A DNA stretch of 64,000 nt from Bradyrhizobiaceae bacterium Ga0074131 (GCA_001464035.1 LNEC01000017.1:186001-250000), one strand, 5' to 3'; counted from the first letter of the stretch, positions 8,611-19,461 are shown. Notes: generated from the sequence alone by a model not told the origin. Translations and numbers: made by a program.

Positions 8611-9822
8611 CTAGAACCACCGGAAACCTGGTGGCGGCGGGCCAACGTCCCGCGGCGGCCGCAAGACGCGCGGGCGCGCCGGCGGCGGTGCCGGCTGCGT
8701 CGATGGCGTGGTTTGCATCGGCGCCGTGCCGTCCGACGGCAGCTTGACCGCCAGCAGCAGGTTGGATTCCTGCATACGCCAACGATAGCCGATACCGAAA
8801 TCCATCGGCTGGCTGCGCCTGAACAGCTCGGCATAGGCCGGCTGATACCTTCCGGGGAATTCGTCGATCGGGCCGAGGTAGCGGCCGAACGGAAAAAAAC
8901 GCCACTTCCTCGGATCGTAATGGACCAGCGGAACGCCGGAATCATCCTGAATGATGGTTGCGCTGTTGGCGAGGATGAAGTCTCGGACGGCGCTGAAGTT
9001 GCCCGAGTGCAGAAGATAGGACGCGCTCTTGATCAGGCTGTTGCCGGGCGCCAGCGTCGCGCAGAACCTCAGAAAGCCGCTGGCCTTGACGCCGCTGTTC
9101 GACAGGTCGGTCGAGAAATAGTACAATGTCTTTTCCGCGCCGTCGCTGCCGGCGTAAAGGATCCGGACGCCCCGCGTCGCGTTCGGGCCCGGATTCTCGC
9201 TGGCGAAATACGCGGCCCCCTTGTCGTCGAGCGCAATCGGGCTGACGTCGCGAATGGTCTTGCCCGAGCGCGCCAGGAACACATAGAGGATCGGCAAGGT
9301 GCCGGAGAGCTTGCCGGCCTGCAGGTCGGTCTTCATCTGCTTGGTAATGAAGAAACTGAAACTCAGGATTGAGCCGAGCGACCGCTCGACGCTGTAGAGC
9401 GCCGAGCCGATGCCGCCGGGCGGCAATCGCGTCAGATCGGGCACCGATCCGACCGGCTCGAGCGCGCTCAGCACATAGGTCGATGCCTTCGAATAAAACG
9501 CGTCCGCGTAGAGGAAATCCGGACCGCTGAACATGTAGAACATGGTCGACCGCGGCGCCGCCAGATGGGCTTCGGTCCAGCTGCGAATTTTCGAAAGCTG
9601 GCGCTGCTCGAGCTGCTCGAAGGCGGTATCGAAGAATCGGGCGTGCCGCTGCCAGGAAGGCTCCCTGGTCAGGGGCGTCAGCGGTGAATCGGCTGACGGC
9701 GTCATGCCCGCCAGGAAACGCGCGGTGTCATCGGCGGTCACGGTGTCGGCGGCGCGCAACGGCGCCGCCGCCGCGAGAAACATGACTACAGCGAGCCCCG
9801 CCATTTTCGTGGACTGACGCAT
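8611..9822 (-). CDS. exported protein of unknown function
   Basis: 403 residues from the ATG at 9822. The open frame continues to 11262 but only as a shadow of the permease. Residues 1-28 are a signal peptide (AAAAPLRA-AD cleavage region). The body has no motif I can name; the last 50 residues are Pro-rich (PAPPPARPRV, PPPPGFRWF). It starts 2 bp after the permease stop codon (TAG-CG-ATG), so it is very likely co-transcribed with and perhaps functionally tied to the permease. Confidence 0.7.
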   Translation of the reverse strand: MRQSTKMAGLAVVMFLAAAAPLRAADTVTADDTARFLAGMTPSADSPLTPLTREPSWQRHARFFDTAFEQLEQRQLSKIRSWTEAHLAAPRSTMFYMFSGPDFLYADAFYSKASTYVLSALEPVGSVPDLTRLPPGGIGSALYSVERSLGSILSFSFFITKQMKTDLQAGKLSGTLPILYVFLARSGKTIRDVSPIALDDKGAAYFASENPGPNATRGVRILYAGSDGAEKTLYYFSTDLSNSGVKASGFLRFCATLAPGNSLIKSASYLLHSGNFSAVRDFILANSATIIQDDSGVPLVHYDPRKWRFFPFGRYLGPIDEFPGRYQPAYAELFRRSQPMDFGIGYRWRMQESNLLLAVKLPSDGTAPMQTTPSTQPAPPPARPRVLRPPRDVGPPPPGFRWF

Positions 9823-9824
9823 CG

Positions 9825-11192
9825 CTATCCCCGGGTTGAAGACGGGGCGCGACGACCGGCCCGCTTGCGGAAGACAGCGTAGATCACCAGGCCCGAAATC
9901 ATGATCAAGATGCCCAGGAACGACTGCACCGGACGTTCCGTCAGGAGGTAGTACATCATGAAGCCGGTCACGAGCAGGAAAACCAGCGGCGTGACCGGGT
10001 ATCCCCAGGCGCGATAGGGTCGCGGCAGGTCGGGCCGGGTAATGCGCAGCTTGATGACGCCGAGCACGGTGAAAAAGGAGCAGAACAACAGGCCGAACTG
10101 GATCAAGTCGAGCACAGCCTCGAAGCTGCGGGTGAACAGCAACAGGTTGGCGACCGCGAGCTGGAACAGAATGGCCCAGGCCGGCGCGCCGTGGGTCGAT
10201 TTGCGCGCGAATAACCGCAACGACGGAATGTCCTCGCCCATGGTCATCATCACGCGCGGGCCGATCCACATCATCGCGCTGATCGAGGATATCAGCCCGA
10301 GGCAGATCATGGCGCCGACGATGCGGCCGCCGAACTCGCCGAAGATGTGACTGCCGGAGATGCGGGCGACATCGAGCTGCCCTGCCAGTTCGCCTGATGG
10401 CGCAGTGTACAGGAACACCGCGTTCAGGGCGACATACAGCACCATCACGATCAGCGTCCCCGCCAGCATCGCGCGTGGCAGGTTCTGCTCGGGGTCCCGC
10501 ATCTCGCCGATGATGTAGGTCGCGGCGTTCCACCCCGAGAACGAATACATCACGAACACCAGACCGATCGCGAACGGAGCACTGGCGATATGGCCGAAGT
10601 CCGAAGCCGACGGCGTGAATGTGACCGGCTGCGGCGCGGCGATGGTAAACCCCGCCACCAGGAACGCCATGATCAGCACCACTTTCAGGATGGTTGCGAT
10701 CAGTTGAAACGTGCTGGAGTGCTTGACGCCGCCGAGCTGCACCAGCGACACCAGCCAGACCACGCCGAGGGCGAGCGCCAGCGGCGGGGCGTCCGGCAGT
10801 ACCGATTTGCCGTATTCGCCGAACGCCATCGCGGCCAACGCCACGGGCGCTGCGAACCCGATCGTCGCCGAGACCCAGCCCGCGACAAATCCGAACGCCG
10901 GGTGGTACGCCCGCGCCAGAAAATTGTACTCGCCGCTCGAGCGCGGAAACATGGCGCCGAGTTCGCTGTAGGCAAACACCCCGCACAGCGCCACGACGCC
11001 GCCGACCGTCCACAGCAACAGGATCGAAAAGCCCGACGGGATATCCTTGACCTGAAAGCCGAGGCTGGTGAACACGCCGACGCCAACCATGTCGGCCACC
11101 ACGATGGCGGTCGCCACCAGGAGTGAAACGCCCGAGCCGCTCCCGGGCAGCCGGCCAGGCAATGCGGCGCTTCCCGTCTCTGATACCGCCAT
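9825..11192 (-). CDS. APC-family amino acid permease
   Basis: 455 residues with about twelve hydrophobic segments from residue 22 onward. TM1 carries VVADMVGVGVFTSLG, the unwound G-x-G-x-F substrate site of the APC superfamily. The FSGWNAATYIIGEMRDPEQNLPRA segment after the sixth helix is the amino acid/polyamine transporter signature (residues roughly 225-250). Substrate cannot be read from sequence. A perfect 9-bp inverted repeat sits 66 bp upstream and the exported protein gene follows at once. Confidence 0.88.
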   Translation of the reverse strand: MAVSETGSAALPGRLPGSGSGVSLLVATAIVVADMVGVGVFTSLGFQVKDIPSGFSILLLWTVGGVVALCGVFAYSELGAMFPRSSGEYNFLARAYHPAFGFVAGWVSATIGFAAPVALAAMAFGEYGKSVLPDAPPLALALGVVWLVSLVQLGGVKHSSTFQLIATILKVVLIMAFLVAGFTIAAPQPVTFTPSASDFGHIASAPFAIGLVFVMYSFSGWNAATYIIGEMRDPEQNLPRAMLAGTLIVMVLYVALNAVFLYTAPSGELAGQLDVARISGSHIFGEFGGRIVGAMICLGLISSISAMMWIGPRVMMTMGEDIPSLRLFARKSTHGAPAWAILFQLAVANLLLFTRSFEAVLDLIQFGLLFCSFFTVLGVIKLRITRPDLPRPYRAWGYPVTPLVFLLVTGFMMYYLLTERPVQSFLGILIMISGLVIYAVFRKRAGRRAPSSTRG

Positions 11193-11257
11193 ATCCGTCC
11201 ACGCCTTTGGGCCAGCCGCCCCTGATTTCCTGATCGCCTGCCAATTGGAGCAGTGTT

Positions 11258-11279
11258 AACAATGATTTAGATCATTGTT
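11258..11279. promoter_or_regulatory. perfect 9-bp inverted repeat, possible CRP/FNR-like operator
   Basis: AACAATGAT-TTAG-ATCATTGTT, an uninterrupted dyad 66-87 bp upstream of the permease start. The core ATGAT-N4-ATCAT is one base per half away from the FNR/FixK consensus TTGAT-N4-ATCAA. No T-run follows, so it is unlikely to be a terminator. The remaining gap to 11489 contains short complementary stretches (CCTCAAAG/CTTTGAGG, ACACGA/TCGTGT) but no gene. Confidence 0.4.
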
Positions 11280-11489
11280 TGAACCTAGTATCCAAGGCCT
11301 CTCAAAACCCCCTCAAAGTGCTTGCGTAATGAGCCGCATTGCGAGAACACGTCCACCGGCTCACAATGGCGACACGATTTCGTGTTCTTTGAGGCGTCCG
11401 GGAGTGGGGAGTTTTCCCGGTAGCTTAACGTCACCTCAACGCGAGCTGTCATACGCCTGACACAGGCGGATATTGGGGCAAGTGGGTGG

Positions 11490-12809
11490 ATGGTCGGGGC
11501 GGGTCCGAGATTCCAGCAACATGATCGCGCAGGCCAGGTGATGGCACCGGGCGCGTCGCCCTATCCGGAAATCGCCGCTCTGCAAATCAGCGTCGGTTCG
11601 CGCCGGTGGCGCTGGATCGCCCTGCTCCTGACGTTTGTCCCGCTGTCATTCGTGCTCGTTCAATACGGCAAGGCGCCAAGCGCCGGAATGCTGGCCGCCA
11701 ATGCCCACGCCGCCGCGGCGGACACGTTCGAGGACCGGTTTCCGGCCCCGACATTCCAGCAGCGCTTCGCAGAGACAAGCGAGAATCTGGCGCCACGGCA
11801 ACCGCCGGCGGCCGCGCGTGGGCGCGCGGCACAGGCGGTACCCGCGCCCTATCGCGTGGCGTCGCTGGCGCCCACGGTGCTGCCCCATGAGCGTCCCGCC
11901 CGGGAAGATTTGACCATGCTGGTCGGCCTGAAATCGTCGGCCTTTCCCTATCTCGGCAACCATCCGCGCACCGACGAGCCGTTCCTGAACATTTCGAAGG
12001 GCGAGCGCCGCGGTCACCGCAGTTACGGCGGCCGGGTCTATTGGCAGGACGAGACCTACAACGACAACCGCGCGCTGATGCATGTGCCGGAGAAATTCGA
12101 CGCGAGGAAACCGGGCGTCATCGTGGTGTTCTTCCACGGCAACGGCGCGACGCTGGAGCGCGACGTGCGCGACCGCCAACTGGTGCCGAAACAGATTTCG
12201 GACTCCGGCGTCAATGCGGTGCTGCTGGCGCCGCAGCTCGCGGTCGATGCCGCCGATTCCAGCGCCGGCAAGTTCTGGCAGCCCGGCGGCCTGAAGCGTT
12301 TCGTCGATGAGTCGGCCGACCACCTCGCCCGGATCTACGGTGATCCCCGCGCGGCCAAGAGTTTCGCCAATATGCCGGTCATCATCGTCGGCTACAGTGG
12401 CGGCTTCATGCCGGCGGCCTGGAGCCTGGACGTCGGCGGCCTCGGCCATCGCGTGCGCGGCGTGTTCCTGCTCGATGCGGTGTATGGCGAGCTGGACAAA
12501 TTCGCGTCCTGGATCGCCAACAACCGGACCGGCTTCTTTGTCAGCGCCTATACCCGTTCCACCCGGCGGCACGCGAGGGAACTGGTCGCGATGCTGAAGG
12601 AAAAGGAGATCGCGATATCGGAGGGCATGGACGGGCCGCTGCAGCCCGGCAGCGTGGTGTTTCTCGAGACGCCCGAAGGCGTGACCCATCGCGACTACGT
12701 CACACGCGCCTGGACCGACCATCCCCTCAAGGACGTGCTGGTCAAGATGGCGGCGACGCCGGCGCTGACGCGGGTGGCGGCAAGCGCGCCATCGCCCGCA
12801 GGCCGGTGA
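11490..12809 (+). CDS. membrane-anchored alpha/beta-hydrolase-like protein
   Basis: 439 residues (ATG at 11490; an ATG at 11541 is an equal alternative). A single transmembrane helix lies near residues 43-62 (WIALLLTFVPLSFVLVQYG), followed by a disordered Ala/Pro-rich linker. The hydrolase domain spans about 150-425: VIVVFFHGNGA (oxyanion strand) and IIVGYSGGF with a nucleophile-elbow Ser (G-x-S-x-G). A candidate acid and His lie near LLDAVYGEL and GVTHRDYV. Probably exported and anchored. Substrate unknown. Confidence 0.7.
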   Translation: MVGAGPRFQQHDRAGQVMAPGASPYPEIAALQISVGSRRWRWIALLLTFVPLSFVLVQYGKAPSAGMLAANAHAAAADTFEDRFPAPTFQQRFAETSENLAPRQPPAAARGRAAQAVPAPYRVASLAPTVLPHERPAREDLTMLVGLKSSAFPYLGNHPRTDEPFLNISKGERRGHRSYGGRVYWQDETYNDNRALMHVPEKFDARKPGVIVVFFHGNGATLERDVRDRQLVPKQISDSGVNAVLLAPQLAVDAADSSAGKFWQPGGLKRFVDESADHLARIYGDPRAAKSFANMPVIIVGYSGGFMPAAWSLDVGGLGHRVRGVFLLDAVYGELDKFASWIANNRTGFFVSAYTRSTRRHARELVAMLKEKEIAISEGMDGPLQPGSVVFLETPEGVTHRDYVTRAWTDHPLKDVLVKMAATPALTRVAASAPSPAGR

Positions 12810-12848
12810 TCGCCGGCCCTTGCATCCTCTCGAAGCCGGCGATGCCAG

Positions 12849-13205
12849 CTAGTTCGCCGGCTTCGGAAGCTTGTCCGCGAAGCCGTTAAAGCACTTCAGC
12901 CGCGCGTCTTCTTCCTTGAAGAAAGTGCAATCCGTGACGGCTTTCGGGGCCGGCACCCTTGCCTTCGGCTTGGGCGGGAAGATGGCATCGAAGCAGTCCA
13001 GCCGCTCTTTGGTTTCATCGTCGATTTCAAGACAGGCCTGCATCCTCACCGCAATCGACTGGGGCCTGGCCTTCGGCTCCTTCGGCGCCGCTTCCTTCGG
13101 CTTGATTTGAACCAGCGGCTTGCCCCCGACGGTGGGCGGCGGCTTGTCTTGCGCAAAAGCGGCGGGCGAACACAACACCAGAACCAGCGCGAATACCTTC
13201 TTCAT
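12849..13205 (-). CDS. small exported protein, unknown function
   Basis: 118 residues with a clean signal peptide (KKVFALVLVLCSPAAFA-QD). The mature part starts with a Pro/Lys-rich stretch, then holds four Cys (ACLEID, LDCFDAIF, DCTFFKE, LKCFNGF) that could form two disulfides in the periplasm. I do not recognise a family. It converges with the hydrolase gene; an ATCGCCGGC/GCCGGCGAT inverted repeat in the 39-bp gap may serve as a transcription end. Confidence 0.6.
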   Translation of the reverse strand: MKKVFALVLVLCSPAAFAQDKPPPTVGGKPLVQIKPKEAAPKEPKARPQSIAVRMQACLEIDDETKERLDCFDAIFPPKPKARVPAPKAVTDCTFFKEEDARLKCFNGFADKLPKPAN

Positions 13206-13408
13206 GTCACCTCACCCCTTGGCCCTGACGACATAGGCAACGCGTACTTTCGATGTCCAGAGGCAAAATATCCGTTGGCGAAATATCCTTGGGATTGAGG
13301 CTTATTGGCGAACATTTTCCTTACTTGTTCACAAAGAAAACGTCCTCGCGCCCCGGGGAACGTTGTCGGCGCTGCCACGACGCGGCACGCGGAACTTTGT
13401 TGTCACCT

Positions 13409-14590
13409 TTACGCCTGCAGCGCTGGTCGCGGCTTGGTCAGCATCAGCATCACCACCGCCAGCGCGACGAAGCCCACGGCGACGTAACCGGAACCATAGA
13501 GCCAATCGCGCGCATACAGCAGGCCGCCGATCGCCGACCCAACGGCTTGCCCGATGTAGAGCACCGAGGTGTTGAGAGACACCGAAGCCGACGCCAGCGC
13601 CGGCGCGGCGCCGACCAGCCGCACCTGCTGCATCGAGTTGGTCGAGGCGAAACCGAGGCCCCAGATCGCGACCGAGCACGCCATCAACGGGTAGATGCCG
13701 GCGCTGAGTGCCCACCCGGCGATGCCGGTCAGCATCAGGCCGGTGAACAGCAGCGACGTCTTATAGGGTCCCCAGGCATCGACGATGCGGGTCGCAATGG
13801 CGATTCCGATGAAGCCGAACACGCCGTAGAGCGCGAACACCAGCCCGATCTCATCCGCGCCAGCTTGCGTCAGCTTGGTCAGCAGCGGTCCCATGAAGGT
13901 GAACACCACGAACTGCCCGGACATCTGCAACGTCGTGATCGACAGCAGCAAGACGATCGTCCGGTTGCGCCCGACGTCGGCCCAGGTCTTGAGGTCGACC
14001 GGTGCGCCGAGCAGTCCGCCTGGCAGGCGCCAGGCCAGCAGCAGGAAACTGATGCAGCCGATCACGCCGATGCCGCCATGCACGGTGCGCCAGCCGTAGC
14101 GGCTGGCGATCACGGCGATCAGCGGCAGGCCGATCGCCGCGGCCAGCGACCAGCCAAGAAACACATAGGCAATGGTGCTGCCGCGCTTCTCCGCCGGCAC
14201 GATGAGCGCCGCGGTACCGGCGGCCTGCGGCGTATAGAGCGCGCCGACCCCCAGCATGACCAGGCGGATGGCTAGCAGGCTCGCGTAATCGGGCGCGAAA
14301 GCCGAGGCGGCATTGCTCAGCGCCAATATCGCCAGCGTCGCCGCCAGCAGCGTGCGGCGCTCGATCCGGCTGGTCAGCCAAGCCGTGACAGGCGAACCGA
14401 TGCACAGCACGACCGCGCCGAAGGTGACCAGCAGACTGGCGTCGCGGACCGAGACGTCGAGCCCCGACGACAGCTCGATCAGCATGCCTGCCGGCGCCAG
14501 TACCGAACAGCCGGTGACGATGTTGCCCAGCATCAGGGCGGTGGGCGCGAAGCGGCGATGGACGGGGCCGTCGGCGGGCGGACTTTTCAT
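13409..14590 (-). CDS. MFS transporter, drug/sugar efflux (DHA) type
   Basis: 393 residues, about twelve transmembrane segments. The A-like motif between TM2 and TM3 reads GSPVTAWLTSRIERRTLL, and the TM5 region has FLGWSLAAAIGLPL, as in the DHA1 exporters. Substrate unknown. The 200-bp upstream of the convergent small exported gene (13206-13408) holds two imperfect copies of AAATATCC-TTGG and no gene. Confidence 0.85.
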   Translation of the reverse strand: MKSPPADGPVHRRFAPTALMLGNIVTGCSVLAPAGMLIELSSGLDVSVRDASLLVTFGAVVLCIGSPVTAWLTSRIERRTLLAATLAILALSNAASAFAPDYASLLAIRLVMLGVGALYTPQAAGTAALIVPAEKRGSTIAYVFLGWSLAAAIGLPLIAVIASRYGWRTVHGGIGVIGCISFLLLAWRLPGGLLGAPVDLKTWADVGRNRTIVLLLSITTLQMSGQFVVFTFMGPLLTKLTQAGADEIGLVFALYGVFGFIGIAIATRIVDAWGPYKTSLLFTGLMLTGIAGWALSAGIYPLMACSVAIWGLGFASTNSMQQVRLVGAAPALASASVSLNTSVLYIGQAVGSAIGGLLYARDWLYGSGYVAVGFVALAVVMLMLTKPRPALQA

Positions 14591-14706
14591 GCAGATGCAT
14601 GTGAGCGGAAATACGCGCGAATGAAAGCGGCCGATGCGGGATTATTTGTCATCACAGCCATGAGATTGTTTCGTTTGACGTCGCCGGACCCCGCCCAGGC
14701 GGCTGC

Positions 14707-16614
14707 CTATTTCGCAGCAACGAAGAAGAAATCCTCTTTACCCGGCAGCGAGCCATAGATGGAGGGCTCCTGCCGCCCGGCCGTGGCCTCCATCACGTCG
14801 TCACGGACCAGGCGAAAGATCTGGTTGATCTCGACGCCCGGCGTGGCGATGCGCTGAACCAGCGCGACCGCAAACGGCGAGTTGGCGCCCTCGCCGTCGA
14901 GCACGGTCCGCCCGTGCTTGGCGGCGAGTACCACCAGCGAATCGCCCTGCACCTTGACCTCGCCAAGGCCGCGACCGACCGATCGCGTGCCGGCGGTCGA
15001 CCCGCCGGCGCCACCGCCGGACGCCGTCGCCTTCCTCATTTGCAGCGCGAATGGACTGTCTCGGCAGGCATCGAGCAGAACCAGCTTCAGTTTCTTCGCA
15101 CCGTCAAGCGCCGCCAGCACCTGCTCCAGCGCCACGGCCTCGAGCTCCACGGCCCGGTCAGCGGCAAGCCTGGCATCGACAGGGACAAGGTAATTCTGGC
15201 CGTTCATTTCGATGCCGTGGCCGGCGTAGTAGACCATCGCCCAATCCGCCGTCGCGGTCTCGTTGGCGAAGCTGCGCAACGCATCCATCAACTGTTCCCG
15301 GGTCACATCGAGGGCAAGAGTCACGGCCTCGAATCCGAGGTTTCGCAAGGTTATGGCGATGGCATCGGCATCCTTCCGCGGATTGGCCAACGCAGTCACT
15401 TCCTGATAAGCCGAATTGCCGATCACCAGCGCAACACGCCTGCCTTGCTTGGCGGCAGTGGCCGCTGCGCGTTCGGGCGTGATCGCTTTCTTGAGAATGG
15501 GGGCGGCGATCGCCGGCGTGGGGATGGATGTCAGATTGACTGCTTTGGCCGGCGCAGGAGAAATTTCGGGTGACGGTTCGCCCGAGTCCAGCGCCGCAAG
15601 CCGAGCTTGCGCGGTTTCGAGCGCGCGCGTGTGCCCATCGTAGTCGCGGTCGGCATGCGGCGACCTGGCCGCCAGTTCGAACTTGCTGCGCGCGGTCGCG
15701 GTGTCTCCCATCCTCTCATAGGTCAATCCCAAACCGGTAAGGGCAGGAGTGAAATCGCTCCGCATGCGCAACGCTTCTTCGTAGTCGGCAATCGAGCGAG
15801 CGAAATCGCCCTTGTAACGAAAGGTCTCCGCGCGATTCGAATAGGCCAGTGAATTCCTGGTCAGGCGGACGGCCTGGTCGTGGTCAAACAGCGCGCGGAC
15901 CAGATCGCCCTTCAGCCGCCAGGCGGTCGCCCGGGTGTTGTAGAGGCTTCCGTTCTTGGGCTCCAGGCGAATGGCGGTGTCGCTATCGGCAATTGCGCGG
16001 TCGATCTCACCCTTGTCCAACCAGATCAGGCCGCGGTTGTTATAGACCAGGGAAGATTTCGGATTGAGCTCTATCGCGCGCGCGTAGTCCGCCAAGGCAT
16101 CATCCAGCCTGCGCAGCTTCCACCAGACGAGGCCGCGCATGATGTGGGCATTGGCGAAATTGGGATTGATCCGAAGCGCTTCGGCCAAATCCGACAACGC
16201 ATTCTCGAACCCGCCCTTTGCCATCCAAGCATGGGCACGGGTATTGTACAGGGCCTCGATCTTGCAGCCGGCCGCAGGCTCACAGAGTTTGATGGCGTCG
16301 CCGATATCCGCTATCGCGGCCTCGTGCTGCCCCTTTATCTTTCTCGAAATGCCGCGGTATTCGTGGGCGAACGCGCGGTCGCGGGCAGACCCCCCGGACT
16401 TTTCGAGAAAGGCCGTGCAGCTTGCAATGATGGCGTCGTGGATGGCCAACGACTGTTCGTCAACGCTGAAAACACATCCCGATGACGGCGCCGCCTCGGC
16501 CGTAGAAGCCGACAGGACACGGAAAATCGCGAAAACAAGCAGCGCTGACGCGACCCGCTTCCGAACAGGTCGCGTGCGCAATACCCCAAAAACCGGAAGC
16601 AAAAACATGCGCAT
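14707..16614 (-). CDS. TPR repeat - caspase (peptidase C14) domain protein
   Basis: 635 residues from ATG 16614, preceded by GGGGA; the frame continues to 16737 without a better site. A signal or anchor helix covers residues 10-40. Tandem tetratricopeptide repeats follow (about 70-330, each ending in N-P-like turns such as [11 protein letters not shown] and [11 protein letters not shown]). A caspase p20 domain covers about 385-630: [11 protein letters not shown], catalytic His in VYYAGHGIE and catalytic Cys in [12 protein letters not shown]. Likely an exported orthocaspase-type protease or scaffold. Substrate unknown. Confidence 0.85.
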   Translation of the reverse strand: MRMFLLPVFGVLRTRPVRKRVASALLVFAIFRVLSASTAEAAPSSGCVFSVDEQSLAIHDAIIASCTAFLEKSGGSARDRAFAHEYRGISRKIKGQHEAAIADIGDAIKLCEPAAGCKIEALYNTRAHAWMAKGGFENALSDLAEALRINPNFANAHIMRGLVWWKLRRLDDALADYARAIELNPKSSLVYNNRGLIWLDKGEIDRAIADSDTAIRLEPKNGSLYNTRATAWRLKGDLVRALFDHDQAVRLTRNSLAYSNRAETFRYKGDFARSIADYEEALRMRSDFTPALTGLGLTYERMGDTATARSKFELAARSPHADRDYDGHTRALETAQARLAALDSGEPSPEISPAPAKAVNLTSIPTPAIAAPILKKAITPERAAATAAKQGRRVALVIGNSAYQEVTALANPRKDADAIAITLRNLGFEAVTLALDVTREQLMDALRSFANETATADWAMVYYAGHGIEMNGQNYLVPVDARLAADRAVELEAVALEQVLAALDGAKKLKLVLLDACRDSPFALQMRKATASGGGAGGSTAGTRSVGRGLGEVKVQGDSLVVLAAKHGRTVLDGEGANSPFAVALVQRIATPGVEINQIFRLVRDDVMEATAGRQEPSIYGSLPGKEDFFFVAAK

Positions 16615-16739
16615 GCAATCCCCGTGAATCACTGATGGCGCTACCTTGCCTACCCGCTTGCAACGCCGCAATCCCCTGCTATACCGCAGGTTCCCGCTTA
16701 CCTGCGCTCGTTCGCAGGAGTGAGCTACAGGAGACACCT

Positions 16740-18788
16740 ATGACCGATGACAAGAACAAGCCCGCGTCCGGATTCCAGTACAGCCTCACCAATCTCAAGC
16801 CGGCCGAGCCTGAGCTGAAAATCGCCCTCACCTTCCCCGACGGCGCCAGGCGCGAATTCCCCAAGAGCATCACCGGCCTCGACATCGCCAAGGGCATCTC
16901 GCCATCGCTGGCCAAGCGCACGGTGGCGATGGCGCTCGACGGCGTGGTCTCGGATCTCAGCGACCCGATCGATCACGATGCAAAGATCGAGTTCATCGCC
17001 CGCGACGACGGCCGCGCGCTCGAGCTGATCCGGCATGACGCCGCCCATGTGCTCGCCGAAGCGGTGCAGACGCTGTGGCCCGGCACCCAGGTCACGATCG
17101 GACCGGTGATCGAGAATGGCTTCTACTACGACTTCTTCCGCAACGAGCCATTCACTCCGGAAGATTTCGCCGCGATCGAAAAGAAGATGCGCGAGATCAT
17201 CGCGCGCGACAAACCCTTCACCAAAGACGTCTGGGATCGCGAGAAGACGAAACAGGTGTTCCGCGACAGGGGCGAGGCCTTCAAGGTGGAACTGGTCGAC
17301 GCCATTCCCGGTAACGAACCGATCAAGATCTATTACCAGGGCGACTGGTTCGACCTGTGCCGCGGCCCGCACATGACTTCCACCGGCAAGGTCGGCAACG
17401 CCTTCAAGCTGATGAAGGTCGCGGGCGCCTACTGGCGCGGCGACAGCAACAATCCGATGCTGACGCGGATCTACGGCACGGCGTTCGCCAGGCAGGAAGA
17501 CCTCGACGCTTACCTCAAGCAGATCGAGGAAGCCGAGAAGCGCGACCACCGCAAATTGGGGCGCGAACTCGACCTGTTTCATTTCCAGGAAGAAGGTCCC
17601 GGCGTGGTGTTCTGGCACGCCAAGGGCTGGACCATCTTCCAGGCGCTGATCTCCTACATGCGCCGCCGGCTGACCGGCGACTACAGCGAGGTCAACGCGC
17701 CGCAGATTCTCGACAAGTCGCTGTGGGAAACCTCAGGGCATTGGGACTGGTACCGCGAGAACATGTTCGCCGCGCAATCCGCCGGCGACGAGGCCGAGGA
17801 CAAGCGCTGGTTTGCGCTGAAGCCGATGAACTGCCCCGGGCACGTGCAGATCTTCAAGCACGGCCTGAAGAGCTATCGCGACCTGCCGCTGCGTCTCGCC
17901 GAGTTCGGCGTGGTGCATCGCTACGAGCCGTCCGGCGCGATGCATGGGCTGATGCGGGTGCGCGGCTTCACCCAGGACGACGCGCATGTGTTCTGCACCG
18001 AACAACAGCTCGCCGACGAGTGCCTCAAGATCAACGACCTGATCCTTTCGACCTATGCGGATTTCGGCTTCGAGGGCGAACTCACGGTCAAGCTCTCGAC
18101 CCGGCCGGAGAAGCGCGTCGGCACCGACGAGATGTGGGATCATGCCGAGCGCGTGATGGCCACCGTGCTCTCGGAGATCCAGGCGCAGGGCCACAACCGC
18201 ATCAAGACCGAGATCAATCCCGGCGAGGGCGCATTCTACGGCCCGAAGTTCGAATATGTGCTGCGCGACGCCATCGGCCGCGACTGGCAGTGCGGCACCA
18301 CCCAGGTCGACTTCAACCTGCCGGAACGTTTCGGCGCATTCTACATCGACGCCGACGGCTCCAAGAAGGCGCCGGTCATGGTGCATCGCGCGATCTGCGG
18401 TTCGATGGAGCGCTTTATCGGCATTCTGATCGAGCACTATGCCGGCAACTTCCCGCTGTGGCTCGCGCCAACCCAGGCCGTCGTCACCACCATCACTTCG
18501 GAGGGCGACGAATACGCCAAGTTTGTCGCGGCCGCAGCGCGGCGCGCGGGGCTGCGCGTCGAGATCGATCTGCGCAACGAGAAGATCAACTACAAGGTCC
18601 GCGAACATTCGCTGGCGAAGATCCCGGCGCTGCTGGTGGTCGGAAAGAAGGAAGCCGAGACCCATTCGGTTTCGATCCGACGGCTGGGGAGCGAAGGTCA
18701 GACGGTGATGCCCACCGCCGAGGCGCTGGCCGCATTGGTCGAGGAAGCCACGCCGCCCGACATGAAGCGGGCGAGGCTGGAAAACTGA
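16740..18788 (+). CDS. thrS: threonyl-tRNA synthetase
   Basis: Charges tRNA-Thr in the cytoplasm. 682 residues from ATG 16740, set 8 bp after GGAG. Domain order: TGS (about 20-85), editing domain with HDAAH, then the class II core with motif 2 ([15 protein letters not shown]) and zinc-site Cys in MNCPGH, and the C-terminal anticodon-binding domain. Every family hallmark is present. The stop overlaps the next start (ATGA). Confidence 0.97.
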   Translation: MTDDKNKPASGFQYSLTNLKPAEPELKIALTFPDGARREFPKSITGLDIAKGISPSLAKRTVAMALDGVVSDLSDPIDHDAKIEFIARDDGRALELIRHDAAHVLAEAVQTLWPGTQVTIGPVIENGFYYDFFRNEPFTPEDFAAIEKKMREIIARDKPFTKDVWDREKTKQVFRDRGEAFKVELVDAIPGNEPIKIYYQGDWFDLCRGPHMTSTGKVGNAFKLMKVAGAYWRGDSNNPMLTRIYGTAFARQEDLDAYLKQIEEAEKRDHRKLGRELDLFHFQEEGPGVVFWHAKGWTIFQALISYMRRRLTGDYSEVNAPQILDKSLWETSGHWDWYRENMFAAQSAGDEAEDKRWFALKPMNCPGHVQIFKHGLKSYRDLPLRLAEFGVVHRYEPSGAMHGLMRVRGFTQDDAHVFCTEQQLADECLKINDLILSTYADFGFEGELTVKLSTRPEKRVGTDEMWDHAERVMATVLSEIQAQGHNRIKTEINPGEGAFYGPKFEYVLRDAIGRDWQCGTTQVDFNLPERFGAFYIDADGSKKAPVMVHRAICGSMERFIGILIEHYAGNFPLWLAPTQAVVTTITSEGDEYAKFVAAAARRAGLRVEIDLRNEKINYKVREHSLAKIPALLVVGKKEAETHSVSIRRLGSEGQTVMPTAEALAALVEEATPPDMKRARLEN

Positions 18789-19009
18789 TGGCCCGTAGAC
18801 CAACGACCGACGAACAGGAACTGCCGGCCTATCCGATCCGGGCTTACCAGCTGATCCCGGATCCCAATCAGCCCACGGTGGTGGCGTTGGCGATCGAAAC
18901 CGAAGAGGGACACAGCCTGTTTCTGGCGACTCGCGAGATTCTGGAAGATCTCGGCAAGGACCTGCTGGAGCGGGCGGCGAAGATGCCAGCCAAGCGGGAT
19001 CCGGCCTAA
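18788..19009 (+). CDS. small conserved hypothetical protein downstream of thrS
   Basis: 73 residues. Its ATG overlaps the thrS stop (TGATG), a translational coupling that supports a real gene. Composition is soluble and acidic with a beta-rich centre (TVVALAIETEEGHSLFLATR) and a helical end. I do not recognise the family. Confidence 0.65.
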   Translation: MARRPTTDEQELPAYPIRAYQLIPDPNQPTVVALAIETEEGHSLFLATREILEDLGKDLLERAAKMPAKRDPA

Positions 19010-19092
19010 CCCCCCGCGGCGGGCGCGAGGCATGGCGGCGCGCAAGCCATAAGCTCCATCGCGACCGGCCCGATCCCGAGATGACTCCGTTC

Positions 19093-19461
19093 CTATCCTC
19101 GTTTCGGCAGATCGATGCGCAGAGCGACGAATTCCGGCGGCCCTTCCGTGAGCCGGTGAATGCGCCGCTCGCGCTCATCCTGTGGCGTGTCCGGATCGAT
19201 GAATTGATCGAGCTGGCGCTCGGCCAGTTCTTCGATGGCAACGGCGTCTTGGCGGAAGACCCGCCTGGCGGGGGGCGCCGCCTCCGGCGTCAGACCGAGC
19301 TCGATCAATAGCTGGATGGCCTCGGAGCGATTGACGGCGTGGGCTCCAGCCCAGGCATCGATCCTGGCAGTGAGAACCGCCGGCAGCTTGACCGCGCTGA
19401 CCGGATCTCGGTCGGCCGGACGTCCCTCGGTCGCGTGATCAATCTTGTTCGATTCCGACAT
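19093..19461 (-). CDS. ribbon-helix-helix-like protein
   Basis: 122 residues. Residues 22-58 have the RHH pattern: a strand (VSAVKLPAVLTARIDAW) and an amphipathic helix pair (NRSEAIQLLIELGL), as in CopG/Arc-type DNA-binding proteins. The rest is charged and probably helical. No toxin partner lies beside it, so an antitoxin role is not supported. Converges on the thrS-linked gene. Confidence 0.55.
   Translation of the reverse strand: MSESNKIDHATEGRPADRDPVSAVKLPAVLTARIDAWAGAHAVNRSEAIQLLIELGLTPEAAPPARRVFRQDAVAIEELAERQLDQFIDPDTPQDERERRIHRLTEGPPEFVALRIDLPKRG

Noticed and set aside
8611..11262. An 883-codon open frame on the minus strand
   Set aside because: It covers the whole permease gene in a different frame; only its 3' part (8611-9822), which begins with a signal peptide after the permease stop, is a gene.
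17357..18787. Long open frame overlapping thrS in another frame
   Set aside because: Arg/Pro-rich shadow of thrS. Only the last 74 codons, starting at 18788, show independent protein character.
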